This document shows, piece by piece, positions 34,928 to 43,746 of a DNA stretch of 49,887 nt; position 1 is the first letter of the stretch, and each line of letters opens with the position of its first letter. Under the pieces are notes generated by a model, which ran no database searches, was not told the DNA's origin, and was given only the letters and a program-made list of their open reading frames with translations. This stretch comes from an uncultured Chromatiaceae bacterium (GTDB lineage Bacteria; Pseudomonadota; Gammaproteobacteria; Enterobacterales; Alteromonadaceae), in the NCBI GenBank assembly GCA_937978655.1, contig CALJUX010000086.1, positions 1 to 49,887 on the forward strand, written 5' to 3'. A program made the position numbers and the translations under genes.

Positions 34928-36833
34928 CGTTGGCCTGCCAGAAATTCTCGGTTTTCAGTTCCAGTTGCTCCTGCGCTTCAAACCAATTGAGCTCGACGTC
35001 ACCCAGTTCATTGCTGAGTTTGGTTTGCTCGGCCAGCAACTTAGTCAGCTCGGCTTTACGGCCAGCGTCGTACAGGCTGACATCGGCCAGTTCAGTTTCA
35101 ATGTTGTTAAGCCTTGCCTGCAGTTTTTCCTGCTGCTGTTCCAGTTTTTCAATTTGTTGCTTCAGCGGTCGTAACAAATTACGCAGGTCGGCTTCGAGGC
35201 GTTTCTGATCTTTACGCTGCTGTGCTACCGGCGCTTCGGTGCTGGCTGGTGTGGTTTTTTGCTGCTGCAGCTTGCTGTCGTTTTGCAGCCACTGGTAATA
35301 GTCCTGCAAATCGCCGGCAAAAGGTGCCACTTTGCCATGCGCCACCAGATAAAACTCGTCAGTGGTCGAAGCGAGCAAATGCCGGTCGTGCGAGACCACC
35401 ACTATCGCGCCTTCAAACCCCTGCAGCGCCATCACGATGGCTTCGCGCATATCCAGGTCCAGGTGGTTGGTGGGTTCGTCGAGTAACAGCAGGTTTGGCC
35501 GCTGATACACCAGCAGCGCCAGCACCAGCCGGGCTTTTTCACCGCCGGAAAACGGCCCGCACGGCGCTAAGGCCTTATCACCATGAAAACCAAAACCACC
35601 GACAAAATCCCGCAGGCTTTGTTCTGTAGCCTGTGGCGCCAGCCGGACTAAATGTTGCAGCGGCGAATCCTGCGGCCGCAGCGTTTCCAACTGATGCTGG
35701 GCAAAATAACCAATGCTGACGCCGTTGGCGTACCATAAATCACCGGCCTGCGGCGGCATGGCGCCGGATAACAGCTTGATTAATGTCGATTTACCGGCAC
35801 CGTTGCGACCTAATAAACCGATACGGCTGCCTGGCAGCAACTGGAAATTAATCTGCTGCAAAATTGAAGTGTCGCCATAACCGGCACGCACATTTTCTAA
35901 TTTCAGCAGCGGGTTCGGCAGTGCGCGCGGCGCTAAAAACTCAAACTGGAATGGCGAATCGACATGCGCCGGCGCCAGCAACGTCATGCGCTCCAGGGCT
36001 TTAATCCGGCTTTGTGCCTGTTTGGCTTTGGTGGCCTGGGCGCGGAAACGGTCAATGTAAGACTGCAGATGTGCGACCTGACGTTGTTGTTTTTCAAACA
36101 TCGATTGCTGCTGCGCCATTTGTTCGGCGCGCTGGCGTTCAAACTGACTGTAATTGCCGCGATATAAATTCAGCTTTTGATTGTCGATATGCACGGTGTT
36201 GTTGATCACCGCATCAAGAAAATCACGGTCGTGGCTGATCAGCAGCAAAGTACCGTCGAAGTTACTCAGGTATTTTTCCAGCCAGAGGACGGCATCTAAG
36301 TCGAGGTGGTTGGTTGGTTCGTCCAGTAACAGCAATTCCGCACGTTGCATCAGCGCCCGCGCCAGATTAAGCCGCATCCGCCAGCCACCGGAAAACGACT
36401 TCACACTGTGTTGTTGCATCTCGCCACTGAACCCGAGGCCATCAAGCAACGTACCTGCTTTGGCTTCGGCGCGATAACCATCCAGCGTTTCTATCTGATG
36501 GTGCACCGCGACCAAATCGGTGTCAGCAGCGGCATGGCGTACCAGCAGCAGTAACGGATACAGCGATTCGTCGCCCTGCAGCACATAGTCCATCGCGCTG
36601 ATATCCAGCGCCGGCGTTTCCTGCGCCACAGTGGCTATGGTCCAGCTCGCCGGAATACTGACACTGCCGGCGTCCGGCTGCAGTTTGCCCTGCAGCATGG
36701 CAAACAGCGACGATTTGCCACAGCCGTTGGCGCCGATAATGCCGACCTTTTGGCCCGGAAATACGGTAAGATCGGCGTCTTGTAATAAAGCCAGCGCGCC
36801 GCGGCGTAATTCAATGTTCTGAAGTTGGATCAT
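34917..36833 (-). CDS. yheS: ABC-F family ATPase YheS
   Basis: A 638-residue soluble ABC-F protein with two ATPase domains and no membrane domain; ABC-F proteins act on the ribosome. Domain 1 has Walker A GANGCGKSS, signature SGGWRMRLNLARAL and LLLDEPTNHLDL; domain 2 has GRNGAGKST, SGGEKARLVLAL and LLLDEPTNHLDL. The interdomain linker holds the FERQRAEQMAQQQ helices. A charged coiled coil (about 540-625) ends the protein. Length and ends match E. coli YheS (637). Confidence 0.95.
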   Translation of the reverse strand: MIQLQNIELRRGALALLQDADLTVFPGQKVGIIGANGCGKSSLFAMLQGKLQPDAGSVSIPASWTIATVAQETPALDISAMDYVLQGDESLYPLLLLVRHAAADTDLVAVHHQIETLDGYRAEAKAGTLLDGLGFSGEMQQHSVKSFSGGWRMRLNLARALMQRAELLLLDEPTNHLDLDAVLWLEKYLSNFDGTLLLISHDRDFLDAVINNTVHIDNQKLNLYRGNYSQFERQRAEQMAQQQSMFEKQQRQVAHLQSYIDRFRAQATKAKQAQSRIKALERMTLLAPAHVDSPFQFEFLAPRALPNPLLKLENVRAGYGDTSILQQINFQLLPGSRIGLLGRNGAGKSTLIKLLSGAMPPQAGDLWYANGVSIGYFAQHQLETLRPQDSPLQHLVRLAPQATEQSLRDFVGGFGFHGDKALAPCGPFSGGEKARLVLALLVYQRPNLLLLDEPTNHLDLDMREAIVMALQGFEGAIVVVSHDRHLLASTTDEFYLVAHGKVAPFAGDLQDYYQWLQNDSKLQQQKTTPASTEAPVAQQRKDQKRLEADLRNLLRPLKQQIEKLEQQQEKLQARLNNIETELADVSLYDAGRKAELTKLLAEQTKLSNELGDVELNWFEAQEQLELKTENFWQANGVN

Positions 36834-36932
36834 AAAAACTATACCCGTCGGAAGAGGCTGCTAATGTAATCGGAATGGCCCGGCAAACCAAGTATTGCCG
36901 CGGTTTTTACTCAGTGGGAGTCAGATATTTTC

Positions 36933-37139
36933 ATGCAAAACCGCAAAAAAAAGCGCTTTATCGCCGGGGCGTCCTGCCCAAAATGTAAAGCAATTGACAC
37001 CATGATGTTGTTTCTGGAAAACAACGTGGAAAAAGTCGAATGTGTGCACTGTGGTTATCAGATGGCACAACCGGGAGCTGCAGTCGAAAAAGCCTCCCGG
37101 CCGGAAGAAACCGTTATTGGCGTATTTAAACCGGAATAA
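36933..37139 (+). CDS. yheV: YheV family putative zinc-ribbon protein
   Basis: A 68-residue protein with two CxxC pairs, CPKC at 15-18 and CVHC at 37-40, forming a predicted zinc ribbon. RKKKRFIAGASCPKC and ETVIGVFKPE match YheV of E. coli. A GGGAG site lies upstream of ATG 36933. It is divergent from yheS and convergent with slyX, 15 bases apart. Function unknown. Confidence 0.92.
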   Translation: MQNRKKKRFIAGASCPKCKAIDTMMLFLENNVEKVECVHCGYQMAQPGAAVEKASRPEETVIGVFKPE

Positions 37140-37154
37140 ACGGCGCTGAACCTG

Positions 37155-37385
37155 TTAATAATGCGGCGGTGGCGGTTCTTCGTCGGTGCGTAAAATACCG
37201 CTGTCGCTACTGCCCTGTAATTTTTCGGCCAGGATCAAGACATGGCGCTGCAGTTTTTCAATGCGGCGCTGGTGCTCCAGCAGTTCATTGTTGAGTGCCT
37301 GTAAAGTGTCTTCCTGAAAAGCGACTTTGCTTTCCAGTTCAACTACTTGCTGTTGTAATTGCTCATGACTGTTGTGCAGTGTCAT
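37155..37385 (-). CDS. slyX: SlyX family protein
   Basis: A 76-residue coiled-coil protein with the SlyX pattern ELESKVAFQEDTLQALN and a Pro-rich DEEPPPPHY end. Its start overlaps the stop of the WD40 lipoprotein gene (ATGA), so it is translated with it. Function unknown in the family. Confidence 0.93.
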   Translation of the reverse strand: MTLHNSHEQLQQQVVELESKVAFQEDTLQALNNELLEHQRRIEKLQRHVLILAEKLQGSSDSGILRTDEEPPPPHY

Positions 37386-38368
37386 GGTTTGAACTCCCAG
37401 TATTCGGCCAGACCACTGGAACTCAGGGTCAGCACCTGCCCATTATTGAGCAGCGCGACATCATACACTACGGCACCCGGTGGTTTGGCAGAAGGTGACG
37501 GACTGACTGCCCAGTCTTTGACCAGTTGACCGGTCTGAACGTTCCAGATGCTGGCGCGCTGCGAAGGCGAGCCGGTCAGCAGCCATTTGCCATCACTGCT
37601 AAAACGCGCGCTGCTAAAGACGCGGCCACGGTCCAGGTTCAATTTACTCAGCACCCGGCCAGTTCTGATATCCAGCAGCTGGGCCTGTTGCAAACTATCA
37701 GCGCTGAACAAAAAACGCCCTTGTGCATCCAGCGCCACCCGGGTCACCCGATTGGGATGCGACACACTCTGCAGGATTTGCGCGCTGTCGGTATCCCAAA
37801 AATAACTGTGTAAATCGCTGCTGCCGGTTAAGGCGTAACGGCCATTCGGTGACAACGCCACCGCATTGATATTTTCGCTATGGCCCTGAAACTCCAGACG
37901 CCGGCCGCTTTTAAGCGTGATGTGCTGGATTTTGCCATCGCTTTGGCCGATCAGCAGGTGCCGGCCATAATCTGACACCGCGATGTCGCGCACTGTGACA
38001 CCACTTTGCATCGCCCAAAACCCAAGGTTTTTGCCATCCTGCAGATCCCACAACGCCACATTCTGCGGATCTGCACTCAGCAGAAATTTTCCGTCCTGGC
38101 TGAATGCCAGATGGGTCACCAGATTTTGGGTGGGATCGCCATGACTTAAGCGAAATTTAGCAACGGACTGCGCTATGTCCCAGACGATAATGCCTGAGGT
38201 CAGACTGCTGACCGCCAACAATTGACTGTCGGGGCTGATGGCCCCGGCGACTGTACCTTCCGCGCTGATCGCCTGTTGCCGGAGCAAATCTTTTGGAACT
38301 TCTGTGCAGCTCACCAGCCAAAGGCTGAGAAAAATGGCCAGATATTTAGATCTAAGTGTTAACGTCAT
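37382..38368 (-). CDS. WD40-repeat lipoprotein
   Basis: A 328-residue predicted lipoprotein. The signal peptide ends in the lipobox LVSC, with Thr at +2, which favours the outer membrane. About six or seven WD40-like repeats follow (GSSDLHSYFWDTDSAQIL, SSDGKWLLTGSPSQRASIW), forming a beta propeller in the periplasm. ATG 38368 is chosen; GTG 38374 is an alternative two codons upstream. It lies upstream of slyX in the same transcript and is divergent from the FKBP gene. Binding partner unknown. Confidence 0.86.
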   Translation of the reverse strand: MTLTLRSKYLAIFLSLWLVSCTEVPKDLLRQQAISAEGTVAGAISPDSQLLAVSSLTSGIIVWDIAQSVAKFRLSHGDPTQNLVTHLAFSQDGKFLLSADPQNVALWDLQDGKNLGFWAMQSGVTVRDIAVSDYGRHLLIGQSDGKIQHITLKSGRRLEFQGHSENINAVALSPNGRYALTGSSDLHSYFWDTDSAQILQSVSHPNRVTRVALDAQGRFLFSADSLQQAQLLDIRTGRVLSKLNLDRGRVFSSARFSSDGKWLLTGSPSQRASIWNVQTGQLVKDWAVSPSPSAKPPGAVVYDVALLNNGQVLTLSSSGLAEYWEFKP

Positions 38369-38467
38369 CCGCACAAGCCTGTAGTATAGCCGTGGTTGAA
38401 GGTTAGTCCTTTCTGCTTATCACAACACAATTTTGCAGTGAAGTCTGCAGTTTATTTGGAGAGTCAA

Positions 38468-39241
38468 ATGCGCGTAGCAATGAAGGTGTCGCTGATCGCA
38501 GCCGCCCTGATTTCATTATCAGCTTGTCAAAAAGAAGCTGCTGAACCAGCTGCACCGAAGCTGGATACCGACACCGCCAAGCAGTCTTATGCACTGGGCC
38601 TGTCTGCTGGTAAATACCTGAACAATGCGGTTGAAGAACACAAAAAATTAAACCTGACGCTGGATTCAGCACTGATCCTGCGCGGTGTGCAGGATGCAGC
38701 TGGCGGCGGTAAACCAGCCATGGCGGAAGAAGATATTCAGAAAGTGCTGACTGCGCTGGATGAGCAATTCCGCAACAAACAAGCGGAAATGGCCAAAACT
38801 AAAGCTGAAGAAGCCAAAGCTAAAGGCGTTGCTTACTTAGCTGAAAACGGCAAAAAAGCTGGCGTGACCACTACAGCTTCAGGCCTGCAATACGAAGTGA
38901 TCACCGCTGCGGATGGCGCTAAGCCAAAAGCAGAAGACACAGTCAAAGTGAAATACAAAGGCACGCTGACTGACGGTACTGAATTTGACAGCACTGAGAA
39001 GAACAACAACGGCGAGCCAATCGAGTTCCCGTTAAACCGCGTGATCAAAGGCTGGACTGAAGGTGTGCAGCTGATGGGCGTTGGTTCTAAGTTCAAGTTC
39101 ACAGTGCCATCAGAACTGGCTTACGGTGAAAACGGCATGGGTCCAATCCCGGCGAACAGCGTCCTGGTATTTGAAGTTGAGCTGGTTGGTATTTCTGCAC
39201 CTGAAGCCGCTGCACCTGCAGGCGAAGAAGCAAAAAAGTAG
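38468..39241 (+). CDS. fkpA: FKBP-type peptidyl-prolyl isomerase, FkpA/Mip-like lipoprotein
   Basis: A 257-residue periplasmic folding helper. The signal peptide ends in lipobox LSAC, so unlike soluble E. coli FkpA it is probably lipid-anchored; Gln at +2 favours the outer membrane. The N-terminal helical dimerisation domain is at about 35-135 (SYALGLSAGKYL). The FKBP domain is at about 140-245, with VKVKYKGTLTDGTEFDS, VIKGWTEGVQLM and YGENGMGPIPANSVLVFEVEL. ATG 38468 has GGAGAG upstream; a second ATG at 38480 is also possible. Confidence 0.92.
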   Translation: MRVAMKVSLIAAALISLSACQKEAAEPAAPKLDTDTAKQSYALGLSAGKYLNNAVEEHKKLNLTLDSALILRGVQDAAGGGKPAMAEEDIQKVLTALDEQFRNKQAEMAKTKAEEAKAKGVAYLAENGKKAGVTTTASGLQYEVITAADGAKPKAEDTVKVKYKGTLTDGTEFDSTEKNNNGEPIEFPLNRVIKGWTEGVQLMGVGSKFKFTVPSELAYGENGMGPIPANSVLVFEVELVGISAPEAAAPAGEEAKK

Positions 39242-39265
39242 TGATAGCTACCCCGTATAAAACGC

Positions 39266-39296
39266 AATAAAGCCGGCAATGCCGGCTTTATTTTTT
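39266..39296 (+). terminator. Terminator after fkpA
   Basis: Stem aataaagccggca/tgccggctttatt followed by a T run. Confidence 0.88.
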
Positions 39297-39362
39297 CAAA
39301 CGTGGGACTGACAGCCCCGTCACAGCACCAACAGTCGGAGCGGACTATGTGGTGTGTGCCAG

Positions 39363-39851
39363 TTAAGCCGACACCCCTGGTGCGTGCTTCAGAAACAAGG
39401 TTTGGATCAGTTCATCTTCCAGACCAAAACGTTCTTCCAGTGCCTGACCAAGCCGGGACAAATCGGCATCAAAGCTGCTCAGCGTCTGATTTGCGGCTTC
39501 ATCGGCAAATTTATCGTTAAATTCCAACGCCAAATCCGTCGAGGCTGCAATTTTTGGACACAAAGCTTCCGCCAGCGATTTGCTGTGGGCGCCGTTGATC
39601 GCGCATTGCGAGACTATCTGGTCGTAGACTTCAAAATGGCCGGCGGATAAATAATCCATCAACAGCTGGCAAAAATGTAGAATTTCTTGCTGTTCAGGCA
39701 ATTGCTGGCCAGCATTTTGTTTGTCAAAAGGCGGCAATGCCGCGAGTTTGCAATAACAGACGATGAGTTGCTGCCGCTCTTCCAGCCAGTTATCAATCGC
39801 TGTCAGAGAGCCTCCCCATTGCTGCCGGGCACTCTGTAGCCGGTTGTACAT
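39363..39851 (-). CDS. rsd: Regulator of sigma D, Rsd
   Basis: A 162-residue Rsd/AlgQ-family anti-sigma factor that binds sigma-70 and favours alternative sigma use in stationary phase. Family features are IDNWLEERQQLIVCYCKLA, MDYLSAGHFEVYDQI and the C-terminal LGQALEERFGLEDELI. ATG 39851 has AAGGA seven bases upstream and gives the usual length. Divergence from nudC and hemE matches E. coli. Confidence 0.93.
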   Translation of the reverse strand: MYNRLQSARQQWGGSLTAIDNWLEERQQLIVCYCKLAALPPFDKQNAGQQLPEQQEILHFCQLLMDYLSAGHFEVYDQIVSQCAINGAHSKSLAEALCPKIAASTDLALEFNDKFADEAANQTLSSFDADLSRLGQALEERFGLEDELIQTLFLKHAPGVSA

Positions 39852-39997
39852 AAGCGGTTCCTTGTAAATCTTAACCTGTCTGAATAATGCTAATAAAAAG
39901 AATTCTGCAATAAAGATCAACACATTTTTGATTGGTCGGTTCAGTCTGTGCCGTTATGATGGCGTTGTGCTTGTATTTGTTTCGAAAGGGTAGCCAT

Positions 39998-40795
39998 ATG
40001 GGAAAACACAGTCTGACGCTTGCCAGTGTGCCACAGGCGCATTGGTTTGTCGTGTGTCAGGGCAAGTTGTGGTTGCCGGACGGGCAGGTGCCGTTTGGCC
40101 ACTGGCATGAATTCGGCTTATCAACGCCTGAGCAGTTGTGCCAGATTGGCGAGTGGCAGCAGCAGCCCTGTATGCTGGCTGTTTATCAGGACCAACAAAG
40201 TGTGCCTGAGCAATGGCATACAGCCAGAACGCTGTTGGAGCACCCGCAACCACACTGGTTTGCGCTGGCGGCCCGTGCCACGCAGTTAACGCTGTTTTTG
40301 CAGACGCATCGCTATTGTGGTCAGTGTGGCGGCTCGATGCGTCTGGTCAGTTGGGAACTGGCGATGTTGTGTCCGCAGTGTGGTCATCGCACTTATCCGC
40401 GTATTTCGCCTTGTGTGTTGGTTGCCATCCGCAAAGACGATTGTATTTTGCTGGCCCGTTCTAACCGGCACAAACCTGGTTTCTTCTCAATCCTGGCGGG
40501 TTTTGTCGAGTCGGGCGAAACCTTAGAGCAGGCCGCGGTACGGGAAGTTGCCGAAGAAGTGGGCGTGCAGATTGATCACCTGCGTTATGCCGGCAGTCAG
40601 CCCTGGCCATTTCCGCATTCGCTGATGATGGGTTTTTATGCAGATTATGTCGGGGGTGAGATTGTCTGTCAGGAAGATGAAATTGCTGAGGCGGCCTGGT
40701 TCAGATTGGATCAATTGCCGGAAATTCCCGCCGAACAGACGCTATCGGGCCAGATGATTCGTTATTTACAGCAAGAGTTTGATAAGGCTCAGTAA
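39998..40795 (+). CDS. nudC: NADH pyrophosphatase / NAD-cap decapping Nudix hydrolase NudC
   Basis: A 265-residue enzyme that cleaves NADH and, in E. coli, removes the NAD cap from RNA. A zinc ribbon is formed by C107, C110, C125 and C128. The Nudix box is at 168-190 (GFVESGETLEQ, then REVAEEVGV). The NudC-specific SQPWPFP motif is at 200-206. ATG 39998 has AAAGGG upstream and gives the family length. Confidence 0.95.
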   Translation: MGKHSLTLASVPQAHWFVVCQGKLWLPDGQVPFGHWHEFGLSTPEQLCQIGEWQQQPCMLAVYQDQQSVPEQWHTARTLLEHPQPHWFALAARATQLTLFLQTHRYCGQCGGSMRLVSWELAMLCPQCGHRTYPRISPCVLVAIRKDDCILLARSNRHKPGFFSILAGFVESGETLEQAAVREVAEEVGVQIDHLRYAGSQPWPFPHSLMMGFYADYVGGEIVCQEDEIAEAAWFRLDQLPEIPAEQTLSGQMIRYLQQEFDKAQ

Positions 40796-40819
40796 AAAGG
40801 CTGGAAAAACCAAATAAAA

Positions 40820-40837
40820 AAGCCACAATTGTGGCTT
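40820..40837 (+). terminator. Possible weak terminator after nudC
   Basis: A perfect palindrome aagccacaa/ttgtggctt with only a short mixed tail (aactttg). A second imperfect GC hairpin follows at 40851-40870 with a T-rich tail. Confidence 0.45.
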
Positions 40838-41038
40838 AACTTTGAAATGCGGGCCCGTATATTCGGGCTCTTCATTATAATTTTCTTCACTAGCGCGGCA
40901 AGTTTATATCAAATGGCTTCAGTGGCTGGCAAGAGTAGAAATGCAGAAAATCAGAATTTTTTTCATCAAACTGCAAAGATAGTGTGCTGGCAGCGATGCT
41001 GCTAGAATGACAGAACTCAGCATGACGGTAGAGCAAAG

Positions 41039-42112
41039 ATGCAGCTAAAAAACGATCGGTACTTAAGAGCCCTTTTAAAACTACCAGTTGACCGTACTCC
41101 GATTTGGATGATGCGTCAGGCCGGACGTTATTTACCAGAGTATCGCGCGACCCGCGCCCAGGCCGGTGACTTCATGTCGTTGTGTAAAAACCCGGAACTT
41201 GCCTGTGAAGTCACCTTGCAGCCGCTGCGTCGCTATCCGCTGGATGCCGCGATTTTGTTCAGTGATATCCTGACTATCCCGGACGCGATGGGCATGGGGC
41301 TGTATTTTGGTGAGGGTGAAGGCCCGAGATTCACCAAACAACTCAGCGATTTTATGGATGTGGTGCAATTACCGGTGCCGGACCCGGAAGTTGAACTGCG
41401 TTATGTGATGGACGCGGTCCGGACTATCCGCCGTGAACTGAATGGCGAAGTGCCGCTGATTGGTTTTGCCGGCAGTCCCTGGACTTTAGCCACTTACATG
41501 CTTGAAGGCGGCAGCAGCAAAACTTTCGCTAAAATCAAAAAGATTATGTATTCAGAGCCGGAAGTGATTCATATCCTGCTCGATAAACTGGCCCAAAGTG
41601 TCATTTTGTATCTGAATGCGCAAATTGCTGCCGGCGCCCAGTCCGTGATGATTTTTGACACCTGGGGCGGCGTGCTGACGCCAAATTCTTATCGGGAATA
41701 TTCACTGAGCTACATGCAGCAGATCGTTGACGGACTGACCCGTCAGGTCGATGGCACACCGGTTCCGGTCACCTTATTCACCAAAAACGGCGGCTTGTGG
41801 CTGGAGGATATCGCTGCGACCGGTTGTGATGCCGTCGGTCTGGACTGGACCATTGATATCCGTTCCGCCCGGCAGCGCATTGGCGACAAAGTGGCGTTAC
41901 AGGGCAATATGGACCCGGCATTCCTGTTGGGCACGCCGGAGCGTATGCGCTTAGAAGTACAGGCGATTCTGGACGGTTATGGTCAGGGCTCAGGCCATGT
42001 CTTTAACTTAGGCCACGGTATCACGCCAGACGTTGACCCGGAAAAGGTCAAGGTATTCATCGAAGCCGTGCAGTCATTCAGCCGGACTTATCACCTGGAC
42101 AACAATATCTGA
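41039..42112 (+). CDS. hemE: Uroporphyrinogen decarboxylase
   Basis: A 357-residue cytoplasmic enzyme removing four carboxyl groups from uroporphyrinogen III to give coproporphyrinogen III in haem synthesis. The signatures are RTPIWMMRQAGRYLPEY near the N terminus, FSDILTIPDAMGM with the catalytic Asp, GFAGSPWTLATYMLEG in the middle, and the C-terminal GHGITPDVDPEKV. Length matches E. coli (354). A strong terminator follows. Confidence 0.97.
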   Translation: MQLKNDRYLRALLKLPVDRTPIWMMRQAGRYLPEYRATRAQAGDFMSLCKNPELACEVTLQPLRRYPLDAAILFSDILTIPDAMGMGLYFGEGEGPRFTKQLSDFMDVVQLPVPDPEVELRYVMDAVRTIRRELNGEVPLIGFAGSPWTLATYMLEGGSSKTFAKIKKIMYSEPEVIHILLDKLAQSVILYLNAQIAAGAQSVMIFDTWGGVLTPNSYREYSLSYMQQIVDGLTRQVDGTPVPVTLFTKNGGLWLEDIAATGCDAVGLDWTIDIRSARQRIGDKVALQGNMDPAFLLGTPERMRLEVQAILDGYGQGSGHVFNLGHGITPDVDPEKVKVFIEAVQSFSRTYHLDNNI

Positions 42113-42130
42113 CGCTTGGGATTTGCAGCA

Positions 42131-42157
42131 AAAGCCAGTCAATCGACTGGCTTTTTT
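42131..42157 (+). terminator. Terminator after hemE
   Basis: Stem aaagccagtc/gactggcttt with a four-base loop and a T run. Confidence 0.88.
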
Positions 42158-42273
42158 GTTTCTGTATATCAGCGGGCTCTTGCCTTCAACAGGTTGTCTC
42201 TGCTTGCCGGCTCGTCTTGTATCACCAGCTCTCTGAGCAAATTTTCTCAAAGCTACTTGCGTATCGTTATTTT

Positions 42274-42301
42274 ACGATATATATTTCGTCTTATCGCGAT
42301 A
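42274..42301. promoter_or_regulatory. Putative operator of the ArsR-type regulator
   Basis: Two adjacent dyads: the near-palindrome acgatatatatttcgt (42274-42289) and the perfect TATCGCGATA (42292-42301). They lie 15 bases before the regulator start, where ArsR-family proteins commonly repress their own operon. Confidence 0.45.
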
Positions 42302-42315
42302 TATGGATATTAAAC

Positions 42316-42621
42316 ATGAGCTCAACTGACATCGATGAAGTAATCAAGGCGCTGTCGCACCCGGTGCGGCGGGAGATCCTGAACTGGCTGAAGCAACCGG
42401 AACTGCATTTTGCCGATCAGGAGCATCCGCTGTCGCTGGGCGTCTGTGCCGGCAAAATTGATCAAAAAACCGGATTGTCGCAATCGACAGTCTCAGCCCA
42501 TCTGGCCACTTTGCAGCGCGCTGGCCTCATCAGCAGCCGCAAAGTTGGACAATGGAATTTTTTCTCCCGCAACGAGGCCGCCATTGCTGAATTTCTGGCC
42601 CGTTTGCAACAACAGCTTTAA
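42316..42621 (+). CDS. ArsR/SmtB-family transcription regulator
   Basis: A 101-residue winged-helix regulator. ALSHPVRREILNWL is the usual ArsR N-terminal helix; the recognition helix is in LSQSTVSAHLATLQRAGLI, followed by a wing. No metal-binding Cys pair of the ELCVCDL type is present, so the signal is probably not a metal; the lone Cys in LGVCAGK might sense thiol-reactive compounds. It lies 10 bases before a flavin reductase gene, which it most likely controls. Confidence 0.9.
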   Translation: MSSTDIDEVIKALSHPVRREILNWLKQPELHFADQEHPLSLGVCAGKIDQKTGLSQSTVSAHLATLQRAGLISSRKVGQWNFFSRNEAAIAEFLARLQQQL

Positions 42622-42631
42622 TGGAGCTTCT

Positions 42632-43681
42632 ATGCCAACTCTTTTCGACCCTCTGCAGCTGGGTGAACTCAAGCTGCCAAACCGGATTGTGATGGCACCT
42701 TTGACCCGTTGCCGTGCTGATGAAGGCCGGGTGCCAAATGCGCTAATGGCTGAATATTATGTGCAGCGTGCCAGTGCTGGCCTGATCCTGTCGGAAGCGA
42801 CCTCGGTCAATGCCATGGGCGTAGGGTATCCGGATACACCGGGCATCTGGTCAGAGGCTCAGGTTGCCGGCTGGCGCTTGGTCACTGAAGCCGTGCATGC
42901 GGCAGGTGGCCGGATCTTCCTGCAACTGTGGCATGTCGGTCGCGTGTCGGCACCTTTATATCTGGACGGCGCGACGCCGGTGGCACCAAGCGCTGTGCGC
43001 CCGGCCGGTCATGTCAGTCTGGTGCGTCCGCTGCAGGATTTTGTCACGCCACGCGCGCTGAGCCTTGATGAGATTGCGGTGACAGTAGCGGATTACCGCC
43101 AGGCCGCAATCAACGCCAAAGCCGCCGGTTTTGACGGCGTGCACATTCATGGTGCCAACGGTTATTTACTCGATCAGTTTTTACAGGACAGCACTAATTT
43201 ACGGGATGACCAATATGGTGGTTCTGTTGAAAATCGGGCCCGTTTGTTACTCGAAGTCACTGACGCCTGTATTGACATCTGGGGTGCTGGCCGGGTTGGT
43301 GTGCATCTGGCACCGCGGATGGACGCACACGATATGGCCGATAGCAATCCGACCGCGACCTTTGGTTATGTCGCCACTGAGCTAGGCAAAAGACGCATAG
43401 CGTTTTTGTCGACACGCGAACATGCTGCAGACAACAGCCTGACGCCCCTGCTGAAGCAGCTGTTTGGCGGTGTGGTCATCGCCAACGAGCAATTTGATAA
43501 AACTCAGGCCAATCAGTGGCTGACCGAAGGCAAAGCAGACGCGGTGGCTTTTGGCATTCCGTTTATCGCTAATCCGGATTTGCCGGCACGACTGGCGGCA
43601 GACGCACCATTGAATCCGCCGCGTAAAGAGTTGTTTTACGGCAAAGGTCCGGTTGGTTACACCGATTATCCGACGCTGTAA
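42632..43681 (+). CDS. Old Yellow Enzyme family flavin reductase (NemA-like)
   Basis: A 349-residue FMN-dependent alkene reductase using NAD(P)H. It is a TIM barrel: APLTRCRA near the FMN site, LQLWHVGRVS, the substrate-binding pair H173/N176 and proton donor Y178 in HIHGANGYLLDQF, and YGGSVENRARLLLEV. Family members reduce enones, maleimides and nitro compounds, fitting a detoxification role under the upstream regulator. ATG 42632 has GGAG upstream; the longer open frame overlaps the regulator gene and has no homology there. Confidence 0.92.
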   Translation: MPTLFDPLQLGELKLPNRIVMAPLTRCRADEGRVPNALMAEYYVQRASAGLILSEATSVNAMGVGYPDTPGIWSEAQVAGWRLVTEAVHAAGGRIFLQLWHVGRVSAPLYLDGATPVAPSAVRPAGHVSLVRPLQDFVTPRALSLDEIAVTVADYRQAAINAKAAGFDGVHIHGANGYLLDQFLQDSTNLRDDQYGGSVENRARLLLEVTDACIDIWGAGRVGVHLAPRMDAHDMADSNPTATFGYVATELGKRRIAFLSTREHAADNSLTPLLKQLFGGVVIANEQFDKTQANQWLTEGKADAVAFGIPFIANPDLPARLAADAPLNPPRKELFYGKGPVGYTDYPTL

Positions 43682-43701
43682 TATTGCGCTTTTCAATATA
43701 A

Positions 43702-43727
43702 AAAACGCCGGCAATTGCCGGCGTTTT
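43702..43727. terminator. Bidirectional terminator between the flavin reductase and sthA
   Basis: A perfect 26-base palindrome, aaaacgccggcaa/ttgccggcgtttt, between convergent genes. Confidence 0.88.
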
Positions 43728-43746
43728 GTCTTACATATCATCAGAC

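Noticed and set aside
42410..43681. A longer form of the flavin reductase starting inside the regulator gene
   Set aside because: The extra residues overlap the regulator in another frame and lack homology; ATG 42632 has a ribosome site and matches the family start.
43702..43727. Palindrome considered as a REP-like or mobile repeat
   Set aside because: Position between convergent stops and the A/T flanks explain it as a terminator; no family of scattered copies with other positions was seen.
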